From Carposina sasakii (lineage: Eukaryota > Arthropoda > Insecta > Lepidoptera > Carposinidae), in assembly GCA_014607495.2 (NCBI GenBank), contig CP053154.1, positions 10,168,001 to 10,232,000 of the forward strand: a stretch of 64,000 bases of DNA. Direction: 5' to 3'. Both the position numbers and the translations under genes were made by a program. Below, one piece after another: positions 22,382 through 35,079 of this stretch. Numbering within the stretch: position 1 is the stretch's first letter; each line of letters opens with the position of its first letter. The notes below the pieces were generated by a model. The model saw only the letters and a list, made by a program, of their open reading frames with translations. It made no database searches and was not told the origin of the DNA.

Positions 22382-22980
22382 CAATGTAAAGTATACCTAA
22401 GTGCAAGTGTCTACATATATTAGTGTTGTTTTTGAGTGTGGGGGTTGGTGTGTTTCACACTTCTGCGCTACTGTTTTTGAGGCAATGTGCCTGGCTATAA
22501 TGCATGTAGGTACAAATGTAGTTTTAGTGTCTAATATTTTAACACTATTTAATAGTACGAATAGTGTAGGTGATTTTGATCTATAAATTCTAGTCTGATT
22601 AAATTGATAAAATATAACCAATTTTTATTTACATCCATGTGTATATTCTTTTTCTACTCTTATTAAGAAGGGGAAAAACATGCAAAGTCACAAAAACAAT
22701 GAACTGAGAAATTGTTCAATTTATATTTTGACCTTGCTTTGTTAATGCACTGTATGTGTATTTTCCTACGAGGATTTCTCTGTGACTCTGCGTGTTACTG
22801 AAAAGTGTATTTTGGCATTTTGTTCTACTACGTTTTGCACTATAAAATAGTATTGCTAGATCAAAAAACATAAAAATGTGACTGCATGTTTTTTTTTTTT
22901 TTTTTTTTTTTCCCCACTTGTGAAAAGACACACATACTCGTATTGTCAAGACTCTCTCACACTTGCTCGCGAGTGATATG
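22382..22980. other. AT-rich stretch after the spondin-like gene
   Basis: No gene is recognised. It contains a T21 run near 22890-22910. A splice-like TATTACAG at 22376 could join exon 13 to give one more codon and a TAA stop, but no canonical AATAAA follows nearby. Confidence 0.4.
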
Positions 22981-22982
22981 AA

Positions 22983-23333
22983 CAGGGCCGGATTTAGAGG
23001 CCTGAAGGCCTCGGGATAACAAAGGAGCGGAGGCCCCCTTGCCCCAAATTTTTATTTTACTGATTGCCTGATTGGAGTGACCAAATATATATTAATGATT
23101 TCTGTTAATATTTAAGAATAATATAATCAAATAATAACGTACCTAAGTATGTAGGTACAAAGTACAGTAGGTAAAGGTAAGAGCCGAAAAAAATATCAAA
23201 GGAAAAGATGTTTACTAGTATTTACTAGTTGGATTTTGAAAGTTATTTTTTCCGAAATCTCTATCGTGGGGGGCCCCGTGTGTGGAGGCCCCGGGGCAAT
23301 CGCCCCGGTTGCCCTCCCCTAAATCCGGCCCTG
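22983..23333. mobile_element. hAT-type MITE with CAGGGCCGGATTTAG ends
   Basis: The left end CAGGGCCGGATTTAG is matched by CTAAATCCGGCCCTG at the right. Flanking 8-mers GATATGAA (22975-22982) and GGTATGAA (23334-23341) match at 7 of 8 positions, the hAT target-duplication length. The interior is non-coding. Confidence 0.85.
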
Positions 23334-24014
23334 GGTATGAAAACGACATTCTTATAATCATATGATATCATTTTAATTATCTAGTTTGTCTATTTTTAGA
23401 TTTTTTTTGGTTAACGACTAATCGTTTGATTAGAGATCAAATTTGCACATTCGTAGATTCGGCTATTGTAGGTTAAAACGTAAATTGTTTTCATAGAAAT
23501 TGTTAATCATTTATTTCTACAAATTTTGAGGATATTGGATAGGTAGTTCTAAATAATAAAGCAATGAAAAAGGTAGTTTAGTATTATATTTTTAATAATT
23601 TCATTTCAAATATGATGATCATCCAACAAAACTTTGTACACATAATTAATTACATATTTAAACTTAATCTTAAATTAATTTGTCAACATTAACAATATAA
23701 GGACTACGATAACAAGCGCTAATGACGTGTTTAAGGTACATAGTTATGCGATATATGTGACGTTGTCATACAACAGCCTGTGAAAAATAGCTCACTAAAG
23801 AGATCGTATCCACAAAGTGTGAGACTTGAAATCAATTGCATAATTTTCTAGATAGTACCTACTATAGGTACATATTCCTACACTATCTACTCAGAAATGT
23901 TCTCTCTTGAAAAATAAAATTTGATTTTGAGATGATTTTGAGTCTCAATTTTTGTGGACTAGCTGTCTAATAATATCGGCGTTTTACCTACCATTAAAAC
24001 GCTTACTAAGCAGT

Positions 24015-24330
24015 AACCTTATTTGAAGTCTAAATAAACACTATTTGAGAGAAGCGAACCTGATTTCCGGTAACGAGTCGGTATTTTTGCTCGAGTGTCT
24101 CTTCCATACTACGTCACATCCCGTACACCAGGTGGGGAGTCTTGCTCATGGTGTGTCCGGGAGTCTATCTTCATTGGATCTCAAATATGTGCAAAGATTT
24201 AACAATAGGTATGATGCACCAGGCAGAAATAAAGATAAAGATAAAAAATAAAGAGCAAAAATACCGACTCGTTACCGGAAATCAGGTTCGCGTCTCTCAA
24301 ATAGTGTTTATTTAGGCTTCAAATAACGGT
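24015..24330. mobile_element. MITE with ~75-bp near-perfect inverted repeats
   Basis: The left arm (24015-24092) includes ACCTGATTTCCGGTAACGAG and TCGGTATTTTTGCTC; the right arm (24253-24330) carries their complements. About 160 bp separate the arms. No ORF of interest lies within. Confidence 0.8.
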
Positions 24331-26766
24331 TCATGGCTTAATGACCGTTATCATAGCATCTCGCTTACAACCCGTTACAAATGTTACACCCTAGAAAAGT
24401 TGGTAATCTAGCGAATTTTACAAGTTGTTTCTTGATTAGGTTTATTTATTTCTCTCTGCTATCGTAATACTGTCTAGGAAGGAACATCACAGTTACGTTG
24501 TACGCCATAGATTTTTTTTTTTTAAGTTTAAGATATATCAAACAAAACAAATATTCTTGTCTATATATGGTTGCGAAATTAAATTTTTGAGCTAATAGAA
24601 ATGTTGCCTTTCTTGATATGAAAGAAAGAGAGTACAATTTCGAGAATGCCTACATGTTGTAAACGAAAACTTAATTATTTAATTTCGTTCGGCGTCAAAA
24701 CACAACATACATCAAATTCTAAACTCGTTTGTAGGTATAATTTGTAATAGAGAATTTTCATGCATTTTTGACGATATTTAATTATTATATTCAATCAATC
24801 AGATCATAAATATGATCTGTATCTAACAAAGAGAGCACTAGATTTCGCGGATTACCTACATATCCGTTTATTGTTAATTTATAACATTGTTTTACGGTGA
24901 CTCTAGCTATAACACAAAATACCTTAGTATTGAATGTGTAGGTATATACCAATAGTTCCTTTACAGTTCTCTCGTAACATATTCTCATTATAGCTTATAT
25001 ATCCCATTGTATTACGGTAAATAGGGTGATTAGTGGCTCATTATTACACTATACTGCACGGTTATTTGATGTCCAGTCAAGTGACGGTTCAATTTACTAT
25101 GGTAGGTAGGTACAAGGAGATTAGTAGAGCGCTTTTATTATGATCCATCCACACCGTAGTTGTTTTGGAGCAACACTCTGTTAGGTAACATTGTTGATTT
25201 TTGCTTACTCAAAGTTCATCAGGTCCACCGGTAGTTTGTCAACTTATACGAATATGACAACATTTAATAACAATAAATAACTGAGGTGATGAGGAAATTG
25301 TGGATGCATGTGGAAGCAGGTACAATGATACTAGACACGCATCGAGAACTATTTTCTTCTTTATTTGCACCTATCAATGAGAACTATTTATTTTTACTAT
25401 GTCTCGCGCTTTGAAAGTTTAAAATTGGCACGCAAGACCTATTATTCTCCTTGTACTAAGTAATAACATTGTATTCAAGTGACATAATGTGACATCGCGA
25501 GCATGTAGTCATTCATTAGGAACTTTCACTCTTGATTACGGAACTTATCGGTAATGGCTGCGAACCATCTGACGGAAGATTGTGGCGTACGTACTTAGTA
25601 TGCTTCACATACTCACACTGACACATCATCGCAATATGTGCGATGTTTGATATGTAATAAGTGGTCTGTTTTAGTCACAAAGGTTCCGCTGCCGCGCTGT
25701 TACGCAACGCACTGTGTGACATTTTCCGTTAGATGGGTCACGATCTTACAACTCTGTTCCTCTATCTGAAACTAGGTATCATCATAACAGGGTAATTTAG
25801 TAAATAAAGTCGAGAAAGCTAAATCTAAACTAACATAATATGACAATTATCGGCAGTTTTCGGATGTAGGAACCAAGAAATGTTAGAATCCCTCTGTTTC
25901 CGTGATCGTGCATAAATAAAACCGAGCGTCCACTGGGCTCAGTGTCCTGTAATATTGAGCGCACTTTAATTCGGTCATAGATGAAACCAGGTTTTATATC
26001 TTTGGTTGTATACGCGACTATAGTCATAAATCTGATCAACATTATTTGATATCACCGACGACGCTCCTCCTTCCATCAATCGTTGTATCTTAACTGAAAT
26101 CAGCAATCTAATTTACAAATACTTAGCACTTACTTAAAATAAACAGTATAAAAATATTTTTAACTTCAGTTGTCTGTAAACTCCATTTGAGCAAAATTCA
26201 AGCTTAAAGCTAATTCATTTTAAATGCACCACAAACGGACATCACGACGAGTTCGATTGTCTCACTGAACTGGTAAGTTTTACACCAATATCATTTTACG
26301 TTTACTCACTTCCCAATCCTCCTCAACCATTGTAAATCCCTTTGCCAAGGACGCAAAGTTCTCCTCAAGTAAGGGCTTCAAGGGGGAATGAACTGAGAAT
26401 ACTGGCGTTAGTATCAACACCTGAATCTATGGCATAAGTGATATAACGAGACGCGAGTCGGCAGGTTTCCTCAAAGATTGATTACCTTTATGCCAAGAGC
26501 TACCTCATGGAAAACGATTGCGTGATTGGTATCACCACCTGAATCTGCGGTGTGAGTGACATCACTAGACGCGAGTGACGGCAGGTTTCCTCGGAGGCTC
26601 ACAGCACCTTGGCGCTGTGCACTCTTTAGCACACGGAGACGAACACGCTAGGTTAGCGAAGTCTATTAAAGCTTTCTTCTCGTCAGGGCTGCCTGGAAAA
26701 TTAAATGGATTAAAGTTTAACTCTGAATTAGTAGGTACGAGTATAATATATCAAAGTGTATTTGAG
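24331..26766. other. Intergenic stretch, no gene seen
   Basis: No exon-like ORF is recognised. Near 26447-26620 a short motif, AGACGCGAGT...GGCAGGTTTCCTC, occurs twice about 120 bp apart, suggesting a small local duplication. Confidence 0.4.
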
Positions 26767-28043
26767 TATCATCGTCAGCCTATTACAGTCCACTGCTGGA
26801 CGTGGGCCTCCTCCAGTGTACGCCACATGGCTCGATCTCCCGTTTTTGCCATCCAGTCACTACCAGCCTGGCCGGAGGGCGCCCAACGCTACGCTTGCTG
26901 AGACGCGGTCTCCATTCGAGAACCCGTTTACTCCACCGTCCATCGGTTCTACGACAGATGTGGCCGGCCCACTGCCACTTCAGTCTGCTACATTTCGAGA
27001 CTATGTCTGTCACTTTGGTCTTCTGCCGGATAATCTCGTTTCGGACTTTGTCCATTCGCGAGATTCCGAGCATTGACCTTTCCATAGCTCTCTGAGTGAC
27101 ATGTAATCGGTGAGCCAGCCCCACCGACAGGTTCCACGTCTCGGCTCCGTAAGTCATGGCTGGTAGAACGCACTGATCGAACACCTTGGTCTTGAGGCAT
27201 TGTGGCAAGGATGACTCAAAGATATGACGCATCTTTCCAAACGCTGCCCACCCAAGCTGCACTCTTCTGGTGATTTCTCCCTCGAAGTTGTCTTTACCCA
27301 ACTGCAATATTTGTCCAAGGTATAATATTTGTCCAAGGTATACATACTTCTGAACAACTTCTAGGGCTACATCTTCGACGGATATCGGCTTAGGGATAAT
27401 GTGTCGATTGAACATTACCTTGGTCTTGTCCAGGTTCATACCGAGTCCCACACGCCTCGAGGCAGCATTGAAACTAGACAGCATTTTTTGTAGGTCCTGC
27501 AGCGATTCAGCCATCAAAACTATATCGTCTGCAAAGCGGAGATGCGTGAGACATTCACCATTGACGTTGATGCCTAGTCCATCCCACTGTAGAGTCTTGA
27601 AGACGTCTTCCATCGCGTTGGTGAAGAGGTTTCGAGGATATTACGTCACCCTGTCTCATACCTCGGAGTAATTGGATCGGTCTTGTTTGGTGGGTTTGGA
27701 CTTGAACGGACATGGTTGCCATTTGGTAGATATTTCTCAGCACCTCCACATATCGCCAGTCGATTTGGCATCGCTGCAAGGATTCCAATACGGCCCAGGT
27801 TTCGATGGAGTCGAAGGCTTTCTCGTAGTCCACAAAAGTCATACACAGCGGTTGGTTATACTCCTCCGACTTCTGTATAACCTGCCGCACAGTATGGATG
27901 TGGTCCTCGGTGCTGTAGCCTTTGCGAAACCCGGCCTGTTTCGGTGGCTGGAAGACGTCAAATCTCAATGCCAGACGATTCGTGACGACTCTTGAGAACA
28001 GCTTATAGACGTGGCTCAGAAGTGTGATCGGCCTATAGTTTTT
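26767..28043 (-). mobile_element. 5'-truncated RTE-clade non-LTR retrotransposon with broken reverse transcriptase
   Basis: On the minus strand the RT reads NYRPITLLSHVYKLFSRVVT from about 28040, then QAGFRKGYSTEDHIHTVRQV, motif A FVDYEKAFDSIE, RGMRQGD, a frameshift near 27630, then HLRFADDIVLMAESLQDL (motif C, catalytic DD). The C-terminal part has WAGHICRRTDGRWSKRVLEW. The ORF ends in the RTE tail SSGL, coded by the same TGGACTGTAATAGGC-type motif that closes short elements at 9391 and 34964. An 18-bp in-frame duplication gives YLGQILYLGQIL. The endonuclease half is missing. It begins about 165 bp past the zinc-transporter stop. Confidence 0.9.
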
Positions 28044-28207
28044 GATTAAGGCAAGGTAAAGTATTATCTAAGGCAAATGGACAAAATACTTCAATTAAGC
28101 AAGCGACGCGTTAACAGTAATTCTAGATAATATGATACTTTCATTTATGATACAAAATCAACGATACCTACGTACGCATTACGTAAGTACGATACAGAAA
28201 AGTTTGG

Positions 28208-31200
28208 CTAGTTGTAGTTTCCAGCAAACTGACCTTCTGAGGAGAAGAACTCTGGCTGCAGCGTGACCAGACTGATGCCGTGCCGTTTAAACACGTCACA
28301 CACCAGTGCCGAACTCTGACGATAGTCCTGGAAAACACAAGTCAGCCTTTTAAATAGGCTAATATCTAAAATGTTCATTGTTGAAGAAGTCTTTAGCGTG
28401 TTGGTTTAGAGGTTTTTAAGACCTACTAGTCAGTTTTGCCATCGAACGTCTGTTGAATAGGTACCTACATAATAGATCTAATCATATCGATAAGAACGAT
28501 GACATAATAAGATACAGACGTCTCGAATCCTCGTAATGTCTAGTACAAACCAGATAATACCCGTATTGAGGCAACCAATCATCAAATAATGTTCATTTCC
28601 AAATTCTCTAAAATATTGCCAGCTTTGGATCATTTTAAAAGAGATGTTATGATGCTTTTCATTTTATCTCTACAAACTAACGTATCCCGTAAATAGGCCA
28701 TCATTACTTCTTTTCACTTGAAACTAAAAGGACTCACCTCATGTGACCCATATGCAATATGAGCGGTCGCCACGACCCTGTCTCTATGCAGCTGCCACAC
28801 GTGTAGCTCATGGATGGCTAGCACACCTGGCACGCGCAAAGCCGCAGCGCGCAACTCGCATGCACCAAGGCCTTCGGGCACCGTCTGCAGCAGCACCAGT
28901 CCTGCTGAACGCACTGTGGACAAAACTATCGTGTCAAACTGCAAATATAGATGATGCTGGCGTGCTTATGACAGGCAGGAAGCAAAATTATAGCCACAGA
29001 TCTTTAAGCCTCAGCTTTACCTAATCAGTTGGTGGAGAACTTCTTGGAGTATTTACATGCAACTGGCCAAATTGTTACATTGAGAAAATGCATCGACTAT
29101 CGTGAGACAGAAAGTCACAATCAGCTTAAATTTGTATTTGATAATTCACTTGGAAACTTAAGTCAATATTCGTACAGTTAGTGTTTGCATTGGGTATCGG
29201 TCACATTACCGGCCCACACTACGAGTACAGTTATCGATTCTTGAAACCAATACAAATAATTTGATACTGGATATTAACCAAACCAACCAAATAACTATTG
29301 ATATAGAAATACATATGGACGGAGTTTCACTATGTATTGATTTATGTATTGATAGGTAGACTGCCAAGCTGCCTCATCCATAAGTAGCTAAGCTAAACTA
29401 AACGTCCAGCCAGACATAAGAGCCAATCTGGACGTGTTGCTTTGTTTTCGGTGAATTTGTATTATGGGGATGGGCGTAGATGTTGCCCGATGTTTGCGTT
29501 ACTTTTCTTTTTTGATAGTGATCGCGTACATCTATACATATATTTTGATAAATAGGTACTTACTGAAGGGATAGTTAAAGATGACAAGAACTAACGCTGC
29601 CGAGGCAGACAGCGCTGGGTCAGCGATGCGGGAAGCGATTGGTTCCCATTCAGCCGTCAGACCAGCCGCCATTACGAACAGGCTGCCTGGTTAGGAAAAA
29701 ATGCAATTAAGAATAGTCCATTGATATGAGAATTGAAATTATCAGGAACTTGATCTAATGGAAACAGAATAGGAAGGAACTAAAAATAAACGCATCGTAA
29801 CGCAAAGTGAAGAAATGACCACTATTGTTTTGCGTGATTCTACTATATTAAATTACTTGTACTTATTTCATTATATTTCATAATATTTATGACTTTGTTT
29901 ATTTACCTACTATATTTCAATATTTTAGCAATAAAAAGCAGTTAATTACCTAGCTTTTCCACAACAATTAGTAAGTACACATAAGAATATTATTTTATCT
30001 TTTATGCTCTTGTGTACATAGGTGTGTGGAATACTCGTACGTCTCACGATTTGTTTACTGTTTAGGTGCTGGAAAAATCCTTTACAATACAATAATAATG
30101 TGTACAATACATACAAAACAAAAGGCAACAATGCAACACGTCATCATCATCAGTTCCAGTTGATGATTTAGAAAACGAAGAGTAATCAGCAGAACGTTAT
30201 CTTGCTTCTGTCCATGAAATTAACAGACGACAATTTCAATGGCGTGCTAAATGTTCGTATTGTCAAATTGATTGTCAACAATAGCTTGGGCTGATTAGGT
30301 CATCGTTGGTTACAGAAGGTGCTGGGTGCTGTAATTTGGAATAATGTTTTCCTAATTAAGGACTATCGATTCTACATCATCTACCTGCTTGCCTTATTAC
30401 GACTACCTGGAGGTTTGAACCCTGGAGTGGAAAGCGGACAAACTGAATGGACTATTACAACTAACAAAATGCTATAAATTAAAGATCAATCCCTTCCTTT
30501 TCTGGGTGTCTCTTTCTCTATAATTAAGATAATAAGGTAACGTTATCAACTCGCTAGCGTGATTTGACAATGTGATGGATGGAATACGGATTGTTACGGA
30601 TTATCTCGAGGTTCGTGGTTTTCCCAGATACAGCCAATTGATTTGTTTAGGTGAATACTTACTGGCAATATCAGTAGGGGCATGAGCCAGCACAGGCTCT
30701 GCAGCGCCGGTTTTCAGAACCACTCCACCGCCTTCTGTCATACTCAATCGGCGGCTGTAGCTTAACTCGCGACCTGCAAACAAATAATTATTAATTTATA
30801 CAGGACGATTTTTGATCGTCAACGTTCCCGAAAACTACGGAATCTCCTCGTCATCACGATCATATTTCTCCATGGAAGCATACCTGGGAAGTGTCTGGTT
30901 TCCAAAATATTAGCGTCCAAAGTTGAGTAAATAGACTGTCACTATGGGTGCGCCCACCTCCGGGCCCTACACCCTCCACAGACCATAGTGAATGTTTGAA
31001 CTTCCGAATTGTAACGCCTAATACAATTTCATTTATAAATAGACTGTTTTTCTGCATAAATGCACATTGACGCGTGTAGCAAGATTTTTCACGAGAAATA
31101 ATTAATATCTGTCTATGAAAAAACTAGCATAAACACTGGAAACTATAAATTTAGCCCGATCAAGTAATAATTTTTTTTTTCAAAAAAATTTACATCGTTT

Positions 31201-34200
31201 CCCACCATTTTTTTTGCATAAACTTACTTTATTTGATGTATAGAGTACGTACCCTTCGTTAAGGGTGGCAAAAACATCCTGTATAGTTAGGTAACTGGAT
31301 AATGTTCTTTTTGACCTAAGAATTATGTGAATTTGTTATTGAACTGAAAACGATAAAATAAACTGGCATTTATAATAAAATTATGCCTGACTATAACTAG
31401 CTATACCTATACTTAGGTAATTGTTACTAATTAGGAGTTAAGATTAAATTCGTTATAAAATTATCGTAAATTAATGAAAGATAATATTCGTTACAAAGAT
31501 CCGTTACATTGATATGCTGCATATTCACCTAGTGTAGTGAGATCAAACATTGAGATAGTGGGTAAACCTATCGCATATGTATTACGTCCAAATATAATAT
31601 GTATTTTGTATCCATTATGATTATCTATATATACAGAGTGTTTTTTCGTTGCCACCCTTAACGAAGGGTACGACTCTATACATCAAATAAAGTAAGTTTA
31701 TGTAAAAAAAAATGCTGGGAAATGATGTAAATTTTTTGGATTTTTTTTTCTAATTTCTTGATCGGGCGAAATTTATAGTGTCCAGTGTTTATGCTAGTAG
31801 TTTTTTTCTAATAGACAGATATTAATTATTTCTCGTGAAAAAATCTTGCTACACGCGTCTATGTACATTTATGCAGAAAAACGCAGTCTATATACTCAAC
31901 TTTGGACCCTAATATTATGGAAACCAGACACTTCCCAGATATGCTTCCATGGAGAAAAATGATCGTGATGATGAGGAGATTCCGTAGTTTTCGGGAACGT
32001 TGGCGACCAAAAATCACCCTGTATAATAAAAATGTAACGGATCGCTGTCTGTACATGGAAGATATATAAGAAAAAATATTATATGAGACTTTATCAACGC
32101 AATAGTACCCAGAAGAATGATTTTTGGAATTTTTGTCTGTTTGTCGGTTTGTCTGTGCGTTTGTGCATGCTAATATCAGAAACGGCTGAACCGATTTCGA
32201 TGCTGTTTTCATCCATATATTGTGACAGGTCCCACTTAACATATACTCGTAGGCTACTTTTATTCCGGGAAAATGTTTTTATCCCGGATAATTTCGACAT
32301 TTTGTTTTTTCTGTAGTCCACGCAGACGGAGTCGTGGGTGTCTAGAACTAAGTGCTGGACTATATATCATAGATAAGCAATTTGAGTTTTTACGAGTAAC
32401 GAACTGTGAGAGATTGTTGCTTATACAACGAAAAACTGTCCATTGACATAGAAATACGATAGATGTGACTGAGGCAGTCAATACTCGTAGTATAAATAGG
32501 TAGGTAAGTGTAAAGGCAGATATTAAGTTTATTTTGATTTCCCAACGATTCTACCGGAAAATGTATAGATGGCCAATGTTTATAGTTATTCGAGAAGCGT
32601 GACTGTACGTAAGTTAAACCGTTTATTTTGGAAATCATAACGAAATCATAACATAATTAGGTTCAGCTAAATATTATTTAGAGAAAATGAATGTTTTTGA
32701 ATCTGTCATAGATTCTCACCTTATATCTTAGTCATCCATTATCAAAAGATGAGATAAAACTTAAAGCCATGAATCAATACTAATATTTTTTGTAGACCTT
32801 GTGTATAGACCTTGGAAGGGTAGATAGGTAGCAAGGTATACTCAGAGATTAAACACTATATTTGTCGTGATTATTAATCGTGATTTTTATCAAAATTAAT
32901 TGACGCAGGTGACTTTTCGCCTGTTCCTATGGACACCACTATTTCGAAATTAGGTACCAACTTTATTAGTTACAGTAAAACGACGCGATGAGATAAAACC
33001 ACAGCCTGTATAATCGTACCGAAAAAATCATACTTGCTGTAGGATATGGATTTGATCTCAGTCGGCATTGGTGGTGTACTACCTATTTATTGGTATATCT
33101 ATAATTTTCATAGTCTTTTCGCCGCTTTCATTTATTTAAGGGGTTTGTTCACAGTGGGAACTTGTCAGCCTTTAAAATGACTTTAAAATATCCTTTAAAA
33201 TGCTGCCCGAAAGAATTTTATAAAGAGTCGAACAGGAGTAGGTAGATGCTTATTATAAAAAAAATCCTCTATAAGTACATACTAACCAGCCAGCAACATA
33301 TAGTTTATGGCATGCAGCAGTAGGCCAATCACTGCACTGCCGACAATGACGCGCGGGTACCTCGGGGGTTGCCCATGCGACGAGTGCACTCCTGACTGCA
33401 GGGCGTTCACCACCAGCGCCAGGGCAAAGGAGGCAAACAGCACGTGCACAGACAGCCTGCCCACGACTTCGATACGGGCCCAGCCGAATGTGTTGCGCAG
33501 GCGCCCTTCTCGGCCCGTGTTTTCGTCTGCTCGTTCATACTGTGAAGATTTTATCATATTTAGGTCGGTTTTGGTTGAAGATAGTGGAAATAATTATAAG
33601 TTAAGTTAATAAATTTTGCACACAGCATCTAACATATGATGTAAAGATTCTTTCTTTGTTAAATTCCGAAGATTGTCTATAGTTGAACTGCGAACAATGT
33701 GGTTGTTTATGTCAGTGAATATCGTGACAGAACTTAATAATAATGTTTTCTAACCCACTAACACAGGAATCTAGTATTCATATAAAATTATTTGCCTTCG
33801 TGCATTTTCTCTTCAATCTACTATATTCTTGACTTAGGATTGTGTACAAATAAGAATAAGAAATTCTTACATTGTTATACATACTTAGCTATTGTAAGAG
33901 TTTTACGGCGCGGGTGTGATGTTGTTATGGTCCTCGGATGAATATTTATTTATGTAAAAGTCGAGACGAGACGTAGACAGAATTTAAGAATATAAAATAC
34001 TGATAGGTATTTTTTTAAGTGGTTACAACAGAAAGTGTCATAAATTATTACAGTTAGTTACTAGTTGGAAGAATTAGTTATTAGTTCTTTCTCCTTCAAT
34101 CTCTCAATGAAACCTATACATATAGTAAACTTACGTAGCATATTTTTTCTTATTTCTCCCACGAGACAAAATTAAACAATTACAACTCCCTATCTCTACT

Positions 34201-34398
34201 AAGAATTACCTTATACGCTAAAAGTGTGGTGATGAGCCCCACAAGCCTGCACAGTGAGTGGCAGGTGTCCACCAGCAGCGTGGGCGAGTGCGTGACGTGC
34301 GACGCGAACAGCCGGCCGCTGAACCCGGCCACCGCCAGCATCAGCGCCAGCAGCGACCGCGGCGGCGGCAGCCACTGCAGCCACTCCTTCATCGCCAT
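28208..34398 (-). CDS. CDF/SLC30-family zinc-transporter-like protein, ZnT1/ZnT10 type, degenerate metal site
   Basis: Integral membrane cation-diffusion-facilitator protein; family members export Zn (or Mn) from cytosol. Six coding exons, all phases consistent: 34398-34210, 33539-33287, 30773-30663, 29686-29564, 28913-28738, 28327-28208, giving 323 residues. The start is ATG 34398 (MAMKEWLQWL); a second ATG is at 34392. An acceptor at 34411 suggests an upstream 5' UTR exon. Family blocks: TLLVDTCHSLCRLVGL (TM2), FGWARIEVVGRL (TM3 start), PALSASAALVLVIFNYPF (TM6), RSAGLVLLQTVPEG, VPGVLAIHELHVWQLHRDRV (C-terminal domain). TM2 normally has HxxxD; here it is HSLCR, so Asp is replaced by Arg. The TM5 pair looks kept as HAPTD. 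The TM4-TM5 loop exon is short and lacks the usual His-rich stretch. Transport activity is therefore uncertain. Confidence 0.85.
30801..31281 (-). mobile_element. 390-bp CAGGGTG-family MITE, copy b (with a ~90-bp insertion)
   Basis: It is in reverse orientation in a zinc-transporter intron and is flanked by TA. A foreign block at 30943-31040, including CGCCCACCTCCGGGCCCTAC, interrupts the element next to a duplicated AATAGACTG. Confidence 0.8.
31634..32021 (+). mobile_element. 390-bp CAGGGTG-family MITE, copy c (intact length)
   Basis: It runs from CAGAGTGTTTTTTCGTTGCC to CCAAAAATCACCCTG, 388 bp, with TA on both sides. This is the best full-length reference for the family in the window. Confidence 0.88.
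32022..32340 (+). repeat. Dispersed repeat ending in a GACGGAGTCG motif, copy 1
   Basis: It contains AACGGCTGAACCGATTTCGA, TCCGGGAAAATGTTTTTATC and CTGTAGTCCACGCAGACGGA. It abuts the end of the previous MITE exactly. Other copies are at 40100-40440, 46343-46545 (reverse) and 54609-54810. The type is common in Lepidoptera; the class is not certain. Confidence 0.7.
32641..33240. other. Intron of the zinc-transporter-like gene
   Basis: AT-rich; no exon, RNA gene or recognised repeat is seen in this stretch. Confidence 0.5.
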
Positions 34399-34963
34399 CG
34401 CGGAGGCGCCCTGGGGAACACAAGTTGATAGACTGAATGCGTGACTTGCAAAAAAGCAATGAAATAGGGAAAATTGTTGGGTTATGAGTGTGTGTGGCGT
34501 CCACCCACTCGTCCAGCGTACTCACACAGTTTTGCGATCGCAATGCGTTGCTTTGCTTTTGCAAGTTACGTAATTTTCCTGCGGTTAAGACAGGTACCTA
34601 CGAGTAGGATATCATTGTGATGCTGTAAGCAAGCGTTATGTGTAGTAGTCCTTTCCATATTACTTAGTTAAAATAATATATAGGTATGTGTTGCTGACGC
34701 ATGCTCTGATGTAGCCCGTAAAATCCATTCAACAGACTTAAGATACAGATCGCAAACAACAACTAGAGCTCTTAAACAGAAATAGAGGCTTTGCTACAAG
34801 TTTCTATGGAAACAAGGAGGGACAGCAGTTACAGCGTCGTTATCATAGAAATTATAGTCGCTAGCGATCGTAATAAATGTCGTCATTGTATAGTCCAGCA
34901 GTCACAGACTCTCAATAAGCAGCCTGTAGTATTTTATTTCACCACCACGGTCACCAACCCGCC

Positions 34964-35074
34964 TGCCCAGCGTGGTGACTATGGGTAAAACCCCCCTGTG
35001 GCAGTAGCCTTGTGGCGTGCCCTGGGGGAGGCCTACATCCAGCAGTGGACTGCAATAGGCTGAAGAAGAAGAAG
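34964..35074 (+). mobile_element. RTE-tailed SINE-like fragment
   Basis: It contains CAGCGTGGTGACTATGGG, GGCGTGCCCTGGGGGAGGCC and AGCAGTGGACTGCAATAGGC, followed by a (GAA)n tail instead of (GAT)n. It matches the 3' part of 9391-9644. Confidence 0.8.
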
Positions 35075-35079
35075 TATTT

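Noticed and set aside
26756..27095. Plus-strand ORFs over the RTE
   Set aside because: They are antisense shadows of the minus-strand reverse transcriptase.
31859..32638. Minus-strand ORFs of 73-127 residues
   Set aside because: They run through a MITE and the GACGGAGTCG repeat (the SVQPFLILACTNAQTNRQTD-type phrase recurs at 40127). They are repeat translations.
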